From Amycolatopsis sp. WQ 127309 (lineage in GTDB: Bacteria > Actinomycetota > Actinomycetes > Mycobacteriales > Pseudonocardiaceae): a stretch of DNA of 64,000 nt. This document shows, one piece after another, positions 1 through 8,383 of this stretch. Location of the stretch: positions 2,232,001-2,296,000 of the forward strand of contig NZ_CP095481.1 of assembly GCF_023023025.1 (NCBI RefSeq). Reading direction: 5' to 3'. The number at the start of each line of letters is the position of its first letter. Within the stretch, counting starts at the first letter, position 1. The notes under the pieces are model-generated. The model saw nothing but the letters and a program-made list of their open reading frames with translations, did not search any database and was not told the DNA's origin. Position numbers and translations under genes: made by a program.

Positions 1-242
1 GACACGGTGATCACCACAAGAGCGACGATCGCCGTCGTGAGGAGGACGTCCGAGAGGCCGAACTCGCGCCAGGCGTCGGCGTACCAGTGGGTGGTGAAGC
101 CGTCCGGGAGCCAGGTGCCGAACCACTGCACACCGAACGAATCGACGACGACCGAAAGGACCACACCAGCGAGGTTGACGAAGAAGAACGCGACGACGGC
201 CCAGACGACCCAACGTCCGGGACGCGCGACCCAACCGGTCAT
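1..242 (-). CDS. ABC transporter permease, second subunit (partial, runs off window)
   Basis: Inner-membrane permease of a binding-protein-dependent importer. Only the first 80 or so codons are present. They encode a cytoplasmic N-terminus followed by a hydrophobic helix (roughly residues 10-32) and the start of a second at the window edge. The ATG at 242 overlaps the TGA of the first permease (239-241) by 4 nt, which implies translational coupling. The gene is the last visible member of the operon of lipoprotein, ATPase and two permeases. The membrane-helix pattern and position, rather than a diagnostic motif, support the call, because the conserved EAA loop lies outside the window. Confidence 0.8.
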   Translation of the reverse strand, partial: MTGWVARPGRWVVWAVVAFFFVNLAGVVLSVVVDSFGVQWFGTWLPDGFTTHWYADAWREFGLSDVLLTTAIVALVVITV

Positions 243-1159
243 CCCTTGCCTCCGGTCGCTCCGCGGTACAGCGTGCCGCGCCACGCCATGACCAGGCCGA
301 TCACGATCAGCATGAGCACCGCCATGATCATCGCGACGGCCGAGCCCATCGAGTAGTCGTACTCCTCGAACGCGGCGTGGTAGGCCGCGATCGAGATGAC
401 GCGGGTCTCGTTCGCCGGGTCGCCGACGAGCTGGGCCGACGGGAACACCGAGAACGCCATCACGAACGAGAGGCAGAAGGTGATCGCCAGGCCGGGTGCG
501 AGCAGGGGCAGCGTGATCCGCCGGAAGCGCTGCGTCCAGCTGGCGCCGAGCGTCGCGGCCGCCTTCTCCAAGGAGGGGTCGATGCCCGAGAGATAGGACA
601 ACGTCAGCAGGAACGAGAAAGGGAAGCCGGTGATGACCAGCGACAGGAGCACACCCGTGTAGTTGTGGATCAGCGGCAGCGGCTCGTCGGTGATCCCGAG
701 GACCGTGAGCACCTTGTTCAGCCAGCCCGACTGGCCGCCGTACATGATCAGGCCCTGCGCGGTGAGCACCGTGCCGAGCGTGATCGGGACGACCAGGATC
801 GTCGTCAGGAGGCGCTTGCCGCGCACGCGGCCGCGCAGCACGTAGGCGATCGGGATGCTGGCGAGGACGTTGATGAACGTCGCGGGCAGCGCGATGCCCA
901 GCGTCGTCCAGATCGTGTCGCGCAGGTACGGATCGCCGAAGAACCTGGCGTAATTGGCGAAGACGCCGCCCTGGCGCGGGGCGAACGACAACTGGAGGCC
1001 GTAGAGGAACGGATACAGGAACAGGCACGCGGTGACCAGCAACCCGGGCACCAGGAGCAGCAGCACGCGGTCGATGCCGCGTTCGGCCAGGCGGTGGCGC
1101 AGGGCCGGGCGGGCAGCGGTCACGGCGGTCGTGGAGTTCGCGGAGGTCGTGGCGGTCAC
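239..1159 (-). CDS. ABC transporter permease, first subunit
   Basis: A 306-residue polytopic membrane protein of the spermidine/putrescine, iron or phosphonate-type permease family (BPD_transp_1). It has an N-terminal cytoplasmic stretch of about 30 residues, about six hydrophobic helices, and an EAA-like loop (EKAAATLGASWTQRFRRI) that would dock on the ATPase. The GTG start at 1159 overlaps the ATPase stop by 4 nt. With the partial permease downstream it would form the heterodimeric channel. The substrate is not readable from the sequence. The divergent DHDPS-family lyase suggests a sugar acid, a keto acid or a small amine. Confidence 0.88.
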   Translation of the reverse strand: MTATTSANSTTAVTAARPALRHRLAERGIDRVLLLLVPGLLVTACLFLYPFLYGLQLSFAPRQGGVFANYARFFGDPYLRDTIWTTLGIALPATFINVLASIPIAYVLRGRVRGKRLLTTILVVPITLGTVLTAQGLIMYGGQSGWLNKVLTVLGITDEPLPLIHNYTGVLLSLVITGFPFSFLLTLSYLSGIDPSLEKAAATLGASWTQRFRRITLPLLAPGLAITFCLSFVMAFSVFPSAQLVGDPANETRVISIAAYHAAFEEYDYSMGSAVAMIMAVLMLIVIGLVMAWRGTLYRGATGGKG

Positions 1160-2289
1160 GGCGCGAACACCAGGACCCGCTCGGCCGGGACGCCGATCTT
1201 CACCGGGTCGCCGGGGGCGAGGCGCTTGTCCGTGCGGAAGTAGACCGGGACCCCGTTCGCCAAGCGGGCCGAGACCGACAGCTCGCGGCCGTGGTACTCG
1301 ACGATTTCCACCGTGACGTCGAGGGCGTTCTCGGCGCCTTCGCCCACGACGAAGTCCTCGGGGCGGATGGCGACCTTGGCCGGGCCGTCCGTGAGGGCGT
1401 CGCGGTTGGTGCCGGTCAGGCGGACGCCGTCGCCCTCGACGGTGACCGGCGAACCAGTGGCCGCCGAACCGGTGACGGACGAGCCCGCGGCCGACGAGCC
1501 GAGGGCCGCTGAACCGGCGGGTGGTGAGCCGGCGGTGCCGGTGGCGCTCGTGAGCGTCAGGTCCAGGAGGTTGCGGTAGCCCATGAAGGAGGCGACGTAG
1601 CTGTTCACCGGCTGGGCGTAGACCTCCTCGGGGGTGCCGATCTGCTGGACCGTGCCCTCGCGCAGCACGACCAGGCGGTCGGCGAGCGAGAGCGCCTCCT
1701 CCTGGTCGTGGGTGACGTAGACGGTGGTGAGGCCGAGGGTCTGGTGGAGGCGGCGGATCTCCATCCGCATCTCGAGGCGGAGCTTGGCGTCCAGGTTGGA
1801 CAGCGGCTCGTCCATCAGGACGACCGCCGGCTCGAGCACCACGGCCCGCGCGATCGCGACGCGTTGCTGCTGGCCGCCGGAGAGCTGGGCGGGGAACTTC
1901 GCCGCGTGCTCGGTGAGCTGGACGAGCCGGAGCGCCTCGTCGACGCGTCGGCGGAGCTCGGCGCGGGCGACCTTGCGCATCTGGAGGCCGAAGCCGACGT
2001 TCGCGCGGACGGACAGGTGCGGGAACAGCGCGTAGTTCTGGAAGACCATCCCGAACCCGCGTTGCTCCGGTGGGCGGCCGTCGATGCGGGTGTCGTCGAG
2101 CCAGATGCTGCCGCCCGTCAAGGGCAGGAGGCCGGCGAGGCAGTTGAGGGCCGTCGACTTGCCGCAGCCGGACGGGCCCAGCAGAGCCACGAACTCGCCA
2201 CGCGTGATGGCGAGGTCCAGGCCCTGCAGGGCGTGCGCGGTGCCGAAGCTGCGCGAGACACCGTCCAGCCGCAGCTGCTCGAACGTCAC
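1156..2289 (-). CDS. ABC transporter ATP-binding protein
   Basis: A 377-residue importer ATPase of the PotA/FbpC/MalK type. Walker A is GPSGCGKST near residue 40. The signature [14 protein letters not shown] and Walker B VVLMDEPLSNLD follow, with the H-loop in YVTHDQEEA. A C-terminal TOBE-like regulatory domain follows an Ala/Gly/Ser-rich linker of short repeats (around 1440-1550). The reading frame stays open further upstream, but there it is antisense-like and overlaps the lipoprotein gene. The GTG at 2289 overlaps the lipoprotein stop by 4 nt, begins exactly at the family N-terminus and is the preferred start. The gene is coupled to the permeases downstream. Confidence 0.92.
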   Translation of the reverse strand: MTFEQLRLDGVSRSFGTAHALQGLDLAITRGEFVALLGPSGCGKSTALNCLAGLLPLTGGSIWLDDTRIDGRPPEQRGFGMVFQNYALFPHLSVRANVGFGLQMRKVARAELRRRVDEALRLVQLTEHAAKFPAQLSGGQQQRVAIARAVVLEPAVVLMDEPLSNLDAKLRLEMRMEIRRLHQTLGLTTVYVTHDQEEALSLADRLVVLREGTVQQIGTPEEVYAQPVNSYVASFMGYRNLLDLTLTSATGTAGSPPAGSAALGSSAAGSSVTGSAATGSPVTVEGDGVRLTGTNRDALTDGPAKVAIRPEDFVVGEGAENALDVTVEIVEYHGRELSVSARLANGVPVYFRTDKRLAPGDPVKIGVPAERVLVFAP

Positions 2290-3512
2290 TTCTTGCCGAC
2301 CTTCGAGCCGCCGACCAGCTGGTTCCACTTGTCGTACGCCTTGACCTGCTGCTCGGCCGGCAGCGACGTCTCCTTGGGGTACTGGGCGATCCACTGCTCG
2401 TACTCCGGGCGGCCGAACTGCTTGATCGTGTCCTGGCTCTTCTGCGGCGCCATCTGGAGGGTGACGTCCTTGACGGCCGGGCCGGGGTAGAAGTAGCCGT
2501 CGTCGTAGGCGATGGCCTGCTGGTCGGGCTTGAGCATCCACGCGATCAGCTGCAGGATCGCCGACGTCTGGTCACCGGAGAGGCCCTTGGGAATGAGCAC
2601 GTACTGGGCGTCGGTGACCCAGTGCATCGGCTGCATGATCGCGGTCTTGACCGTGTTCGGCACCGTGCCGAGCTTGCGCGGGTTGATGTCCCAGCCCGTG
2701 GTGGACATGACCATGTCGACCGCGCCGGAGGCGAGGTTCTTCATCGCCTCGGTGGTGCCGGACGGGTAGTACTTCACGTACTTGCCCAGCTCCTGCAGGA
2801 ACGCCCAGGTCTTGTCCCATCCTTTGTCCGGGTCCTTCGGATCCTTGTCCCCGAGGAGGTAGGGCAGGCCCATCAGGAACGTCCGGCCCGGGCCGGAGTT
2901 CGCCGGCTGGGCGTACTGGAACTTGTCCGGGTGCGCCTTCGCCCAGTCGAGCAGCTCCTGCGGTGACGCCGGTGGCGTGCCGGCCGCGGCCGGGTTGAAC
3001 TCCAGCAGCGGGCCCGACGGGTAGTAGACGACCTCGACGCCGTAGCCGTTGGCCAAGTCCTGCATCTTGGCCGCGGGCTCGAGGTAGTTCTGCATCAAGT
3101 TCGGGAACCGGCCAGCGAAGTCCGGGAGGACCTTCGCGAGCGTGCCGTTCGCGATACCGGCGGAGAGGCCGTCGGTGCCGCTGAGGACCAGGTGGGTCTG
3201 GGCGACGCCGCCGTCCTGCTCGGCCTTGAGCTTGCCCGCCATGCTCGGGGCGGGGGCCGTCGAATAGGTGACCTTCGACAGCACTTCAGGGTGCGCAGCC
3301 TTGAAGTTCTCGATCATCTGCTTGGTGAGCTGCAGGTTGCCCGCGATGTCGAGGATGTTGAGCACGACCGGCTTGCTCGGCTTGTCCGGCACGGCCTGCG
3401 GGGCCGCTGCCTGGCCGCCGTCGCCGCCGGGGGCGCCGCACGCCGTGAGGCCGGTGGCGAGGCTCACCGCCAGCACCACCCGTCGGAATCGGAAGCCGCT
3501 GCGACCCTGCAT
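2286..3512 (-). CDS. ABC transporter substrate-binding lipoprotein
   Basis: A 408-residue extracellular solute-binding protein. It has a basic N-terminus, a hydrophobic signal segment and the lipobox LTAC (Cys about residue 25), then a short Gly/Ala/Gln linker, so it should be diacylated and anchored outside the membrane. The body looks like a family-1-type periplasmic binding fold. ATG at 3512 is preceded by an AGGAG-like ribosome site. It is the first gene of the operon and is divergent from the lyase at 3643 across an AT-rich operator-like segment. The ligand is unknown. Confidence 0.88.
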   Translation of the reverse strand: MQGRSGFRFRRVVLAVSLATGLTACGAPGGDGGQAAAPQAVPDKPSKPVVLNILDIAGNLQLTKQMIENFKAAHPEVLSKVTYSTAPAPSMAGKLKAEQDGGVAQTHLVLSGTDGLSAGIANGTLAKVLPDFAGRFPNLMQNYLEPAAKMQDLANGYGVEVVYYPSGPLLEFNPAAAGTPPASPQELLDWAKAHPDKFQYAQPANSGPGRTFLMGLPYLLGDKDPKDPDKGWDKTWAFLQELGKYVKYYPSGTTEAMKNLASGAVDMVMSTTGWDINPRKLGTVPNTVKTAIMQPMHWVTDAQYVLIPKGLSGDQTSAILQLIAWMLKPDQQAIAYDDGYFYPGPAVKDVTLQMAPQKSQDTIKQFGRPEYEQWIAQYPKETSLPAEQQVKAYDKWNQLVGGSKVGKK

Positions 3513-3529
3513 GGCTGCTCCTTGCCCGT

Positions 3530-3560
3530 GATAATGTTGTATGTCGCATCATATATCAGA
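3530..3560. promoter_or_regulatory. AT-rich operator/promoter candidate between divergent importer and lyase
   Basis: An AT-rich island in a very GC-rich region. It contains TTGTATG-TCG-CATCATAT, in which ATG and CAT half-sites flank TCG and the flanks are partly symmetric. It lies about 20-45 nt upstream of the lipoprotein start. Composition and imperfect symmetry resemble operators of GntR/FCD-type regulators. Assigning the regulator family is inference. Confidence 0.4.
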
Positions 3561-3642
3561 TCGGACAGGGCCTTGGCGAGGACTTTCGCGCCTTTCCGGC
3601 CGGCCGCGACGACCATGGTGACCGTGATCCGGAAGGGGCCCG

Positions 3643-4548
3643 ATGACGTTCGAGCAGCAGAGGCAGCGGCTTTCCGGGGTGGTGGCCATCCCGGTCACGC
3701 CGTTCGACGCCGAGGGCGCCGTCGACGGCCCGACCTACGCGAAGCTCGTGGACCGGCTGGTCACCGGCGGCATCGAGGTCGTGACACCCAACGGGAACAC
3801 CGGCGAGTTCTACGCGCTCGACGCCGGTGAGGCCCGGCAGTGCCTCGAAGTCACCGTCGAAGCCGTAGCCGGGCGAGCCGGTGTGCTCGCCGGGATCGGG
3901 CACGACGTCGCGTCGGCGACGCGGGCCGCGCGGCACGCGCGGGACTCCGGCGCGGACATGATCATGATCCACCAGCCGGTGCACCCGTACGTCTCCGGCG
4001 ACGGCTGGGTCGACTACCACGCCGCGATCGCCGGCGCGGTGCCGGAGCTCGGCGTGGTGCTCTACGTGCGCAACCCCGCGATCGGCGGCGACCAGCTGCA
4101 CGCGCTGGGTGTCGCGGCACCGAACGTCATCGGCGTGAAGTACGCGGTGCCCGACCCGGTGCGTTTCGGTTCGGTCGCGCGGGACGCCGGCTTCGAACGG
4201 TTCGTGTGGATCGCCGGGCTGGCCGAGCTCTCCGCCCCCGGCTACTTCGCCGTGGGCGCGACCGGGTTCACGTCCGGGCTGGTGAACGTCGACCCGGCGA
4301 TCTCGCTCGGCATGTTCCACGCACTGTCCACAGGGGACTACCCGGCGGCGATGGCCGTCTGGGAACGCATCCGGCCGTTCGAAGAACTCCGTGCGGCCAA
4401 CGGGAACGCCAACAACGTCAGCGTCGTGAAGGACGCGCTCGCCCAGCTCGGCTTGTGCCGCCCGGACGTCCGGCCGCCCAGCCGGCTGCTGACGGCGGGC
4501 GAGCGGGAACGGCTCTTCGGCCTGCTCTCGTCCTGGGGGCTCTCGTGA
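3643..4548 (+). CDS. dihydrodipicolinate synthase / N-acetylneuraminate lyase family protein
   Basis: A 301-residue TIM-barrel class I aldolase. It shows the family signature GNTGEF (residues 51-56), the catalytic Tyr in VLYVRN (Y141) and the Schiff-base Lys in IGVKYAV (K166). Length matches the family. The divergent ABC importer suggests a catabolic lyase or dehydratase acting on an imported keto acid or sugar acid (2-keto-3-deoxy acid, or 5-dehydro-4-deoxyglucarate dehydratase-like) rather than lysine synthesis. The ribosome site GGAAGGGG precedes ATG 3643. Substrate specificity cannot be fixed from sequence alone. Confidence 0.85.
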   Translation: MTFEQQRQRLSGVVAIPVTPFDAEGAVDGPTYAKLVDRLVTGGIEVVTPNGNTGEFYALDAGEARQCLEVTVEAVAGRAGVLAGIGHDVASATRAARHARDSGADMIMIHQPVHPYVSGDGWVDYHAAIAGAVPELGVVLYVRNPAIGGDQLHALGVAAPNVIGVKYAVPDPVRFGSVARDAGFERFVWIAGLAELSAPGYFAVGATGFTSGLVNVDPAISLGMFHALSTGDYPAAMAVWERIRPFEELRAANGNANNVSVVKDALAQLGLCRPDVRPPSRLLTAGERERLFGLLSSWGLS

Positions 4549-4560
4549 CGCGCGAATGGC

Positions 4561-4576
4561 GGCCCGCCGGCGGGCC
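4561..4576 (+). terminator. short perfect palindrome after the lyase
   Basis: A perfect 16-nt GC palindrome (GGCCCGCCGGCGGGCC) starting 12 nt after the lyase stop. It could fold as a stem and act as a weak terminator. There is no T-run, so the call is tentative. Confidence 0.3.
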
Positions 4577-5027
4577 GGAAGTGCGATGACGCCGAACCAC
4601 GACTCGCCGGCGAACCACCCTGCGACAGGGGTCCACCGGGCGCGATCCTCGCGGTAGCAACCCCACTGGGCGCCTCGGGTGTCGCTCTACGCGACCACGG
4701 GCGGCTGCTCGCCAGCCGAACGGCTGACATGGTTGCGATACACGCGGGCTCGTGCCCGGCGCGGCTCCCGTCCCCGGCCGGAACTTCTCCCGGCCGGAAG
4801 GCTCCGGGTGTGCGGTACGTCACCGCCATCCCGATGTGGCCGACTGTACACCTCGGCGTCCACCTGCGGGAATTGCCAATACGGCGGCGGAGTGAGAGGC
4901 TTGACCGAGGACGCGGTACCACCGCGACCAGGCCCCAGTGCCCTTTTCCCGGACCGGACCCGGACCCTGTCGGGGCCGGAAACCGTTGCTGGTCAAGCCT
5001 TTACGACTTACCAGAGCGGTTGTGCCG
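4577..5027. other. intergenic region, 451 nt, no convincing gene
   Basis: I see no ORF with normal codon bias here. The open frames on both strands are Arg/Pro/Ser-rich shadows. A TTGCTG box at 4986 with TACCAG at 5009 (17-nt spacer) could promote the desaturase. Nothing resembling a known riboswitch was recognised. Confidence 0.5.
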
Positions 5028-6065
5028 ATGAGTGCCACCCAAGTCCCGGATACCCCTGTGTCCACCGGCAGCGACTTCGCCGAACTCTCCCGGCTCGTCA
5101 AGGCCGCCGGCCTCCTCCAGCGGCGCCGGCGCTACTACGTGCTGCGGATCGGGTTGAACCTCGCCGCCTTCGGTGGCGGCTGGGTCGCGTTCGTCTACCT
5201 CGGCGACTCCTGGTGGCAGCTGTTCCTCGCCGCGTTCTTCGCGATGATGTTCGCGCAGCTGTCGTTCATCGGGCACGACGCCGGCCACAAGCAGATCTTC
5301 CGCACCCGCAAGGCGAATGACGCGACCGGGTTCGTCCACGGTGGACTCACCGGGCTGAGCTACGGCTGGTGGATGGGCACCCACACCCGCCACCACGCCA
5401 ACCCGAACCACGAGGACGAAGACCCGGACGTCGACATCGCCGCGCTCGCGTTCAGCAAGGCGCAGAGCGCGCGCAAACGCGGTTTCCTGCGCTGGATGGC
5501 GAAGTACCAGGCGTTCCTGTTCTTCCCGCTGCTGCTGCTCGAAGGCCTCAACCTGCACGTCTCCAGCGTGAAAGCGGTGCTGAACAAGGACATCCGCAAG
5601 CGCAAGCTGGAGTCCGCGCTGCTGATCGCGCACCTCGCCGCCTACCTCGCGGCCGTGTTCATCGTGCTCTCCCCGCTCACCGGGATCATCTTCGTCCTCG
5701 TGCACCAGTTCCTCTGGGGGCTGTACATGGGCTGTTCCTTCGCGCCCAATCACAAGGGCATGGAGATGCTGACCGCCGGGCACACCCTGGACTTCCTGCG
5801 CAAGCAGGTGCTCACCTCCCGCAACGTCCGCGGCGGCCCGGTCGTCGACTTCGCCCTCGGCGGCCTGAACTACCAGATCGAGCACCACCTGTTCCCGAGC
5901 ATGCCCCGGCCGAACCTCAAGCACGCGCAGGTCATCGTCCGGGACTTCTGCGACCGGCACGGGATTTCCTACGCGGAGTGCGGCTGGGCCCGCTCCTACG
6001 GCTATGTACTGCAACACCTCCATGAAGCGGGTGAACCGCTACGAGCGAAGAAGGTGATGGCGTGA
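5028..6065 (+). CDS. membrane fatty acid desaturase
   Basis: A 345-residue di-iron desaturase with three histidine boxes: HDAGH (H83-H87), HTRHH (H119-H123) and QIEHH (H286, H287 in the last box). About four membrane helices lie between the boxes. The Q-I-E-H-H form of the third box is typical of front-end/acyl desaturases. It would introduce a double bond into a membrane acyl chain using an electron donor encoded elsewhere. The frame is open to 4938, but ATG 5028 gives the normal N-terminus. It overlaps the following RGCVC protein by 4 nt, so the three genes to 6423 form one transcription unit. Confidence 0.88.
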   Translation: MSATQVPDTPVSTGSDFAELSRLVKAAGLLQRRRRYYVLRIGLNLAAFGGGWVAFVYLGDSWWQLFLAAFFAMMFAQLSFIGHDAGHKQIFRTRKANDATGFVHGGLTGLSYGWWMGTHTRHHANPNHEDEDPDVDIAALAFSKAQSARKRGFLRWMAKYQAFLFFPLLLLEGLNLHVSSVKAVLNKDIRKRKLESALLIAHLAAYLAAVFIVLSPLTGIIFVLVHQFLWGLYMGCSFAPNHKGMEMLTAGHTLDFLRKQVLTSRNVRGGPVVDFALGGLNYQIEHHLFPSMPRPNLKHAQVIVRDFCDRHGISYAECGWARSYGYVLQHLHEAGEPLRAKKVMA

Positions 6066-6268
6066 CCGCCCCCGCCCCGGACGCCCTCGAAACGTCCGCC
6101 ACAGGTCCGCAGTGCCCCAACTGCCCGCACCCCCTCGACGCGCACGACGCCATCGCGCGCCGCTACTGCGCCGCCACCGCGGCCGGCCAGGGCGTCGACC
6201 GCGGCTGCGTCTGCGGTACCGCACAGGACCACCAGAAGAAACAGAGCACCGGACAAGGATCACGATGA
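6062..6268 (+). CDS. RGCVC-motif small zinc-ribbon-like protein
   Basis: A 68-residue protein with five cysteines and one histidine in a ribbon-like arrangement (CPNCPHPLDAHD, then YC, then RGCVCG near residue 48). These are candidate metal ligands. I recognise the RGCVC string as the signature of a small actinobacterial family of unknown function. The GTG start at 6062 overlaps the desaturase stop (GTGA). It probably works with the desaturase, perhaps as an iron or redox accessory, but that is inference. Confidence 0.75.
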   Translation: MTAPAPDALETSATGPQCPNCPHPLDAHDAIARRYCAATAAGQGVDRGCVCGTAQDHQKKQSTGQGSR

Positions 6269-6423
6269 CCGCGTCGACCTCCTACCACAGCCGCTACGAC
6301 CTGCGCGTCGAGCGCGTCAAGAACATCGTCATGGAAGACACGAAGCTCAACGACACCAAGGCACTGGCGCTGGCCGTGCGGATGGTGCACGAGCTCGACA
6401 CCGTGCCCGAGCCCGTCCGCTGA
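6265..6423 (+). CDS. 52-residue conserved small protein (DUF6307-like)
   Basis: A short charged helical protein beginning MTASTSYHSRYDLRVERV and ending in VHELDTVPEPVR. The pattern (YxxRYDxRVExV, then TKL and LAVxMVxxLDxVPE) resembles a small Pseudonocardiaceae family I remember as DUF6307, and I am not certain of the number. ATG 6265 overlaps the RGCVC stop by 4 nt, so it is translationally coupled third in the desaturase operon. No function is known to me. The length and helix content would fit a partner or assembly factor. Confidence 0.65.
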   Translation: MTASTSYHSRYDLRVERVKNIVMEDTKLNDTKALALAVRMVHELDTVPEPVR

Positions 6424-6657
6424 CGCTCGGTCCGGCAGTACGGCCGGACGCGTGAACGCGCCGTCGTGGCGGAGGTACGTCGCCACGGCGGGGCCACCGT
6501 CGGCCCGCACGAACCGCATCCGCGGGACCGCCGCGATGGCCCGCCCGCTGAAGCCCACGTGACGACCACCGCCACCGGAAGTCACCTCTTCGCAGGTCAA
6601 CAAGGGTGTGGCCGACGTTACTCGCGCGTTAAGGACACGTCAGCGGGCGTCGGAAAC

Positions 6658-6715
6658 CCGTCAGGACGGCATTCGGAGGTACTCCGCGAGCAACGAAGCA
6701 GAGGTGTCCTGACGG
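6658..6715 (+). promoter_or_regulatory. inverted-repeat leader upstream of the lysA-like gene
   Basis: CCGTCAGGAC at 6658-6667 pairs perfectly with GTCCTGACGG at 6706-6715. Inside is a second hairpin, CGGAG-GTA-CTCCG (6674-6686). The structure ends about 20 nt before the GGAGG ribosome site (6738) of the decarboxylase. It could be a structured leader RNA or a protein-binding site. It does not look like the lysine riboswitch. Confidence 0.4.
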
Positions 6716-6748
6716 AGTCCGATCCGCCGTGATGCCCGGAGGCACACC

Positions 6749-8092
6749 GTGACGCTCAGCGAGCTTCTTCCCAGCCTCGGCTGCGAGGCCGCCGATCACC
6801 TCGAGCCAGGACTCTGGCCGCGCAGCACCCGACTCGGCGAGGACGGCGAGCTGCTCCTCGCCGGCGCGAAGGTCAGCCACCTCGCCGCTCGCTTCGGGAC
6901 GCCGTCCTACCTCATCGACGAGCAGCAGGTCCGCGACACCGCGCGTGAGTACCGGCGCGTGCTGCCGGACGTCGAAGTCGCGTACGCGAGCAAGGCGCTG
7001 TGCACGCGCTCGGTGCTGCGCTGGGTCGCGGAAGAGGGGCTGTCGCTCGACACCTGCTCCGCGGGCGAAATCGCGGTCGCCCGCGGAGTCGGCTTCCCCG
7101 CGGAGCGGATGCTGTTGCACGGCAACGCGAAGACGCCTGAAGACCTGAAGGCCGCGCTCGAGTACGGCGTCCGCCGGATCGTCGTCGACTCGCTCGACGA
7201 GATCGAGCAGCTCGGCGCGCTCGCCCACGGCGCGCAGCAGGTGATGATCCGCGTGACGCCGGGTGTCGCGGCCGGCGCGCACGCGTCGATCAGCACCGGC
7301 ACCGAAGGCCAGAAGTTCGGCTTTTCGCTGCTCGACGGCGTCCCGGACAACGTCGACGCCGCAGTGAAGGCCGTCCTCGCCCAGCCCGGGCTGCGGCTGG
7401 CCGGGCTGCACTGCCACATCGGCTCGCAGGTCTCCCGCGTCGACCGGTACGAGGCCGCCGCGCGCCGGATGGCCGAGGTGCTCGTCCGGATCCGGGACGT
7501 CCACGGCGTCACGCTGCGGGAGCTCGACCTCGGCGGCGGCCACGCCGTCCCGTACTTCGGGGGCGAGCCCGCGTTCGACCTCGGCGGCTACTCACGACGC
7601 CTGCGCGTGGCGCTCGGGTACGAGTGCGCGGCCCACGGTTTTCCGTTGCCGCGCTTGACGATCGAGCCCGGCCGGGCGATCGTCGGGCCGGCCGGGATCA
7701 CGGTGTACCGCGTGTGCGCGGTCAAGCGCGGCAGCCGCACGTTCGTCGCGGTCGACGGCGGCATGAGCGACAACGCGCGGCCGTCGCTCTACGGCGCGCG
7801 CTACACGACGCGCCTGGTCGGCCGCCGGTCGAAGGAAAAGCGCGCCCCGGTGACCGTCGTCGGCCGGCACTGCGAGTCCGGTGACGTCCTCGCCGACGGC
7901 ATCCTCCTGCCCGGCGACCTGCACGCCGGTGACCTGCTGGCCGTGCCGTGCACCGGCGCCTACCACCACTCGCTGGCCTCGAACTACAACCAGGTGGGCC
8001 GCCCGCCGCTGGTCGGCGTGAAGGACGGCGTCGCGACGCTGCTGGTGCGCCGCGAGACCGAGGAAGACCTCGGCCGGCGGGATCTCGGGTGA
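6749..8092 (+). CDS. diaminopimelate/ornithine decarboxylase family PLP enzyme (lysA-like)
   Basis: A 447-residue fold-type III PLP decarboxylase. It shows the PLP lysine in YASKALC (K82), HCHIGSQ, the glycine loop LDLGGGHAVPY, EPGRAIVGPAG and the active-site cysteine region CESGDVL near residue 375. The C-terminal motif NYNQVGRPP is also typical. It decarboxylates a D-amino-acid-end substrate such as meso-diaminopimelate. The absence of lysine-pathway neighbours and the presence of an AsnC regulator next door suggest a second, perhaps specialised, copy. GTG 6749 has a clear GGAGG site, and a structured leader precedes it. Confidence 0.85.
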   Translation: MTLSELLPSLGCEAADHLEPGLWPRSTRLGEDGELLLAGAKVSHLAARFGTPSYLIDEQQVRDTAREYRRVLPDVEVAYASKALCTRSVLRWVAEEGLSLDTCSAGEIAVARGVGFPAERMLLHGNAKTPEDLKAALEYGVRRIVVDSLDEIEQLGALAHGAQQVMIRVTPGVAAGAHASISTGTEGQKFGFSLLDGVPDNVDAAVKAVLAQPGLRLAGLHCHIGSQVSRVDRYEAAARRMAEVLVRIRDVHGVTLRELDLGGGHAVPYFGGEPAFDLGGYSRRLRVALGYECAAHGFPLPRLTIEPGRAIVGPAGITVYRVCAVKRGSRTFVAVDGGMSDNARPSLYGARYTTRLVGRRSKEKRAPVTVVGRHCESGDVLADGILLPGDLHAGDLLAVPCTGAYHHSLASNYNQVGRPPLVGVKDGVATLLVRRETEEDLGRRDLG

Positions 8093-8170
8093 GGACGACG
8101 CCGCCCCGCGCGGCATGCGTTTGTGCTCCTGGAGTTCCGGTTCGGTGACGACGAGCCACCGAACGGGACC

Positions 8171-8195
8171 CGGGAGCGCCCCAGAGGCGCCCCCG
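8171..8195 (+). terminator. hairpin terminator candidate after the lysA-like gene
   Basis: A 10-bp stem with one mismatch (8171-8180 pairing with 8186-8195) around a CCAGA loop, 79 nt after the decarboxylase stop. It is GC-rich without a T-tail, as is common in actinomycetes. Confidence 0.45.
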
Positions 8196-8383
8196 GCCGT
8201 GCGCGGGCGCGCGGAAGAGCCTCGGATTGGCTTGTGATTTTCCTCCCGGGCCACCGATTCCTCGGCTGATCGCCGCGCGCACGCCGGATCACGTGAAGCT
8301 GGCCTGGGGCTCTCGCTTTCTGGTCAGGTCTCGATACGCTGCGCACTTGACAAATCACATGCCGAAACACAGGGAGGGACGGC

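Noticed and set aside
6424..6748. Lysine riboswitch
   Set aside because: No match to its conserved junction sequences; only simple nested stems seen.
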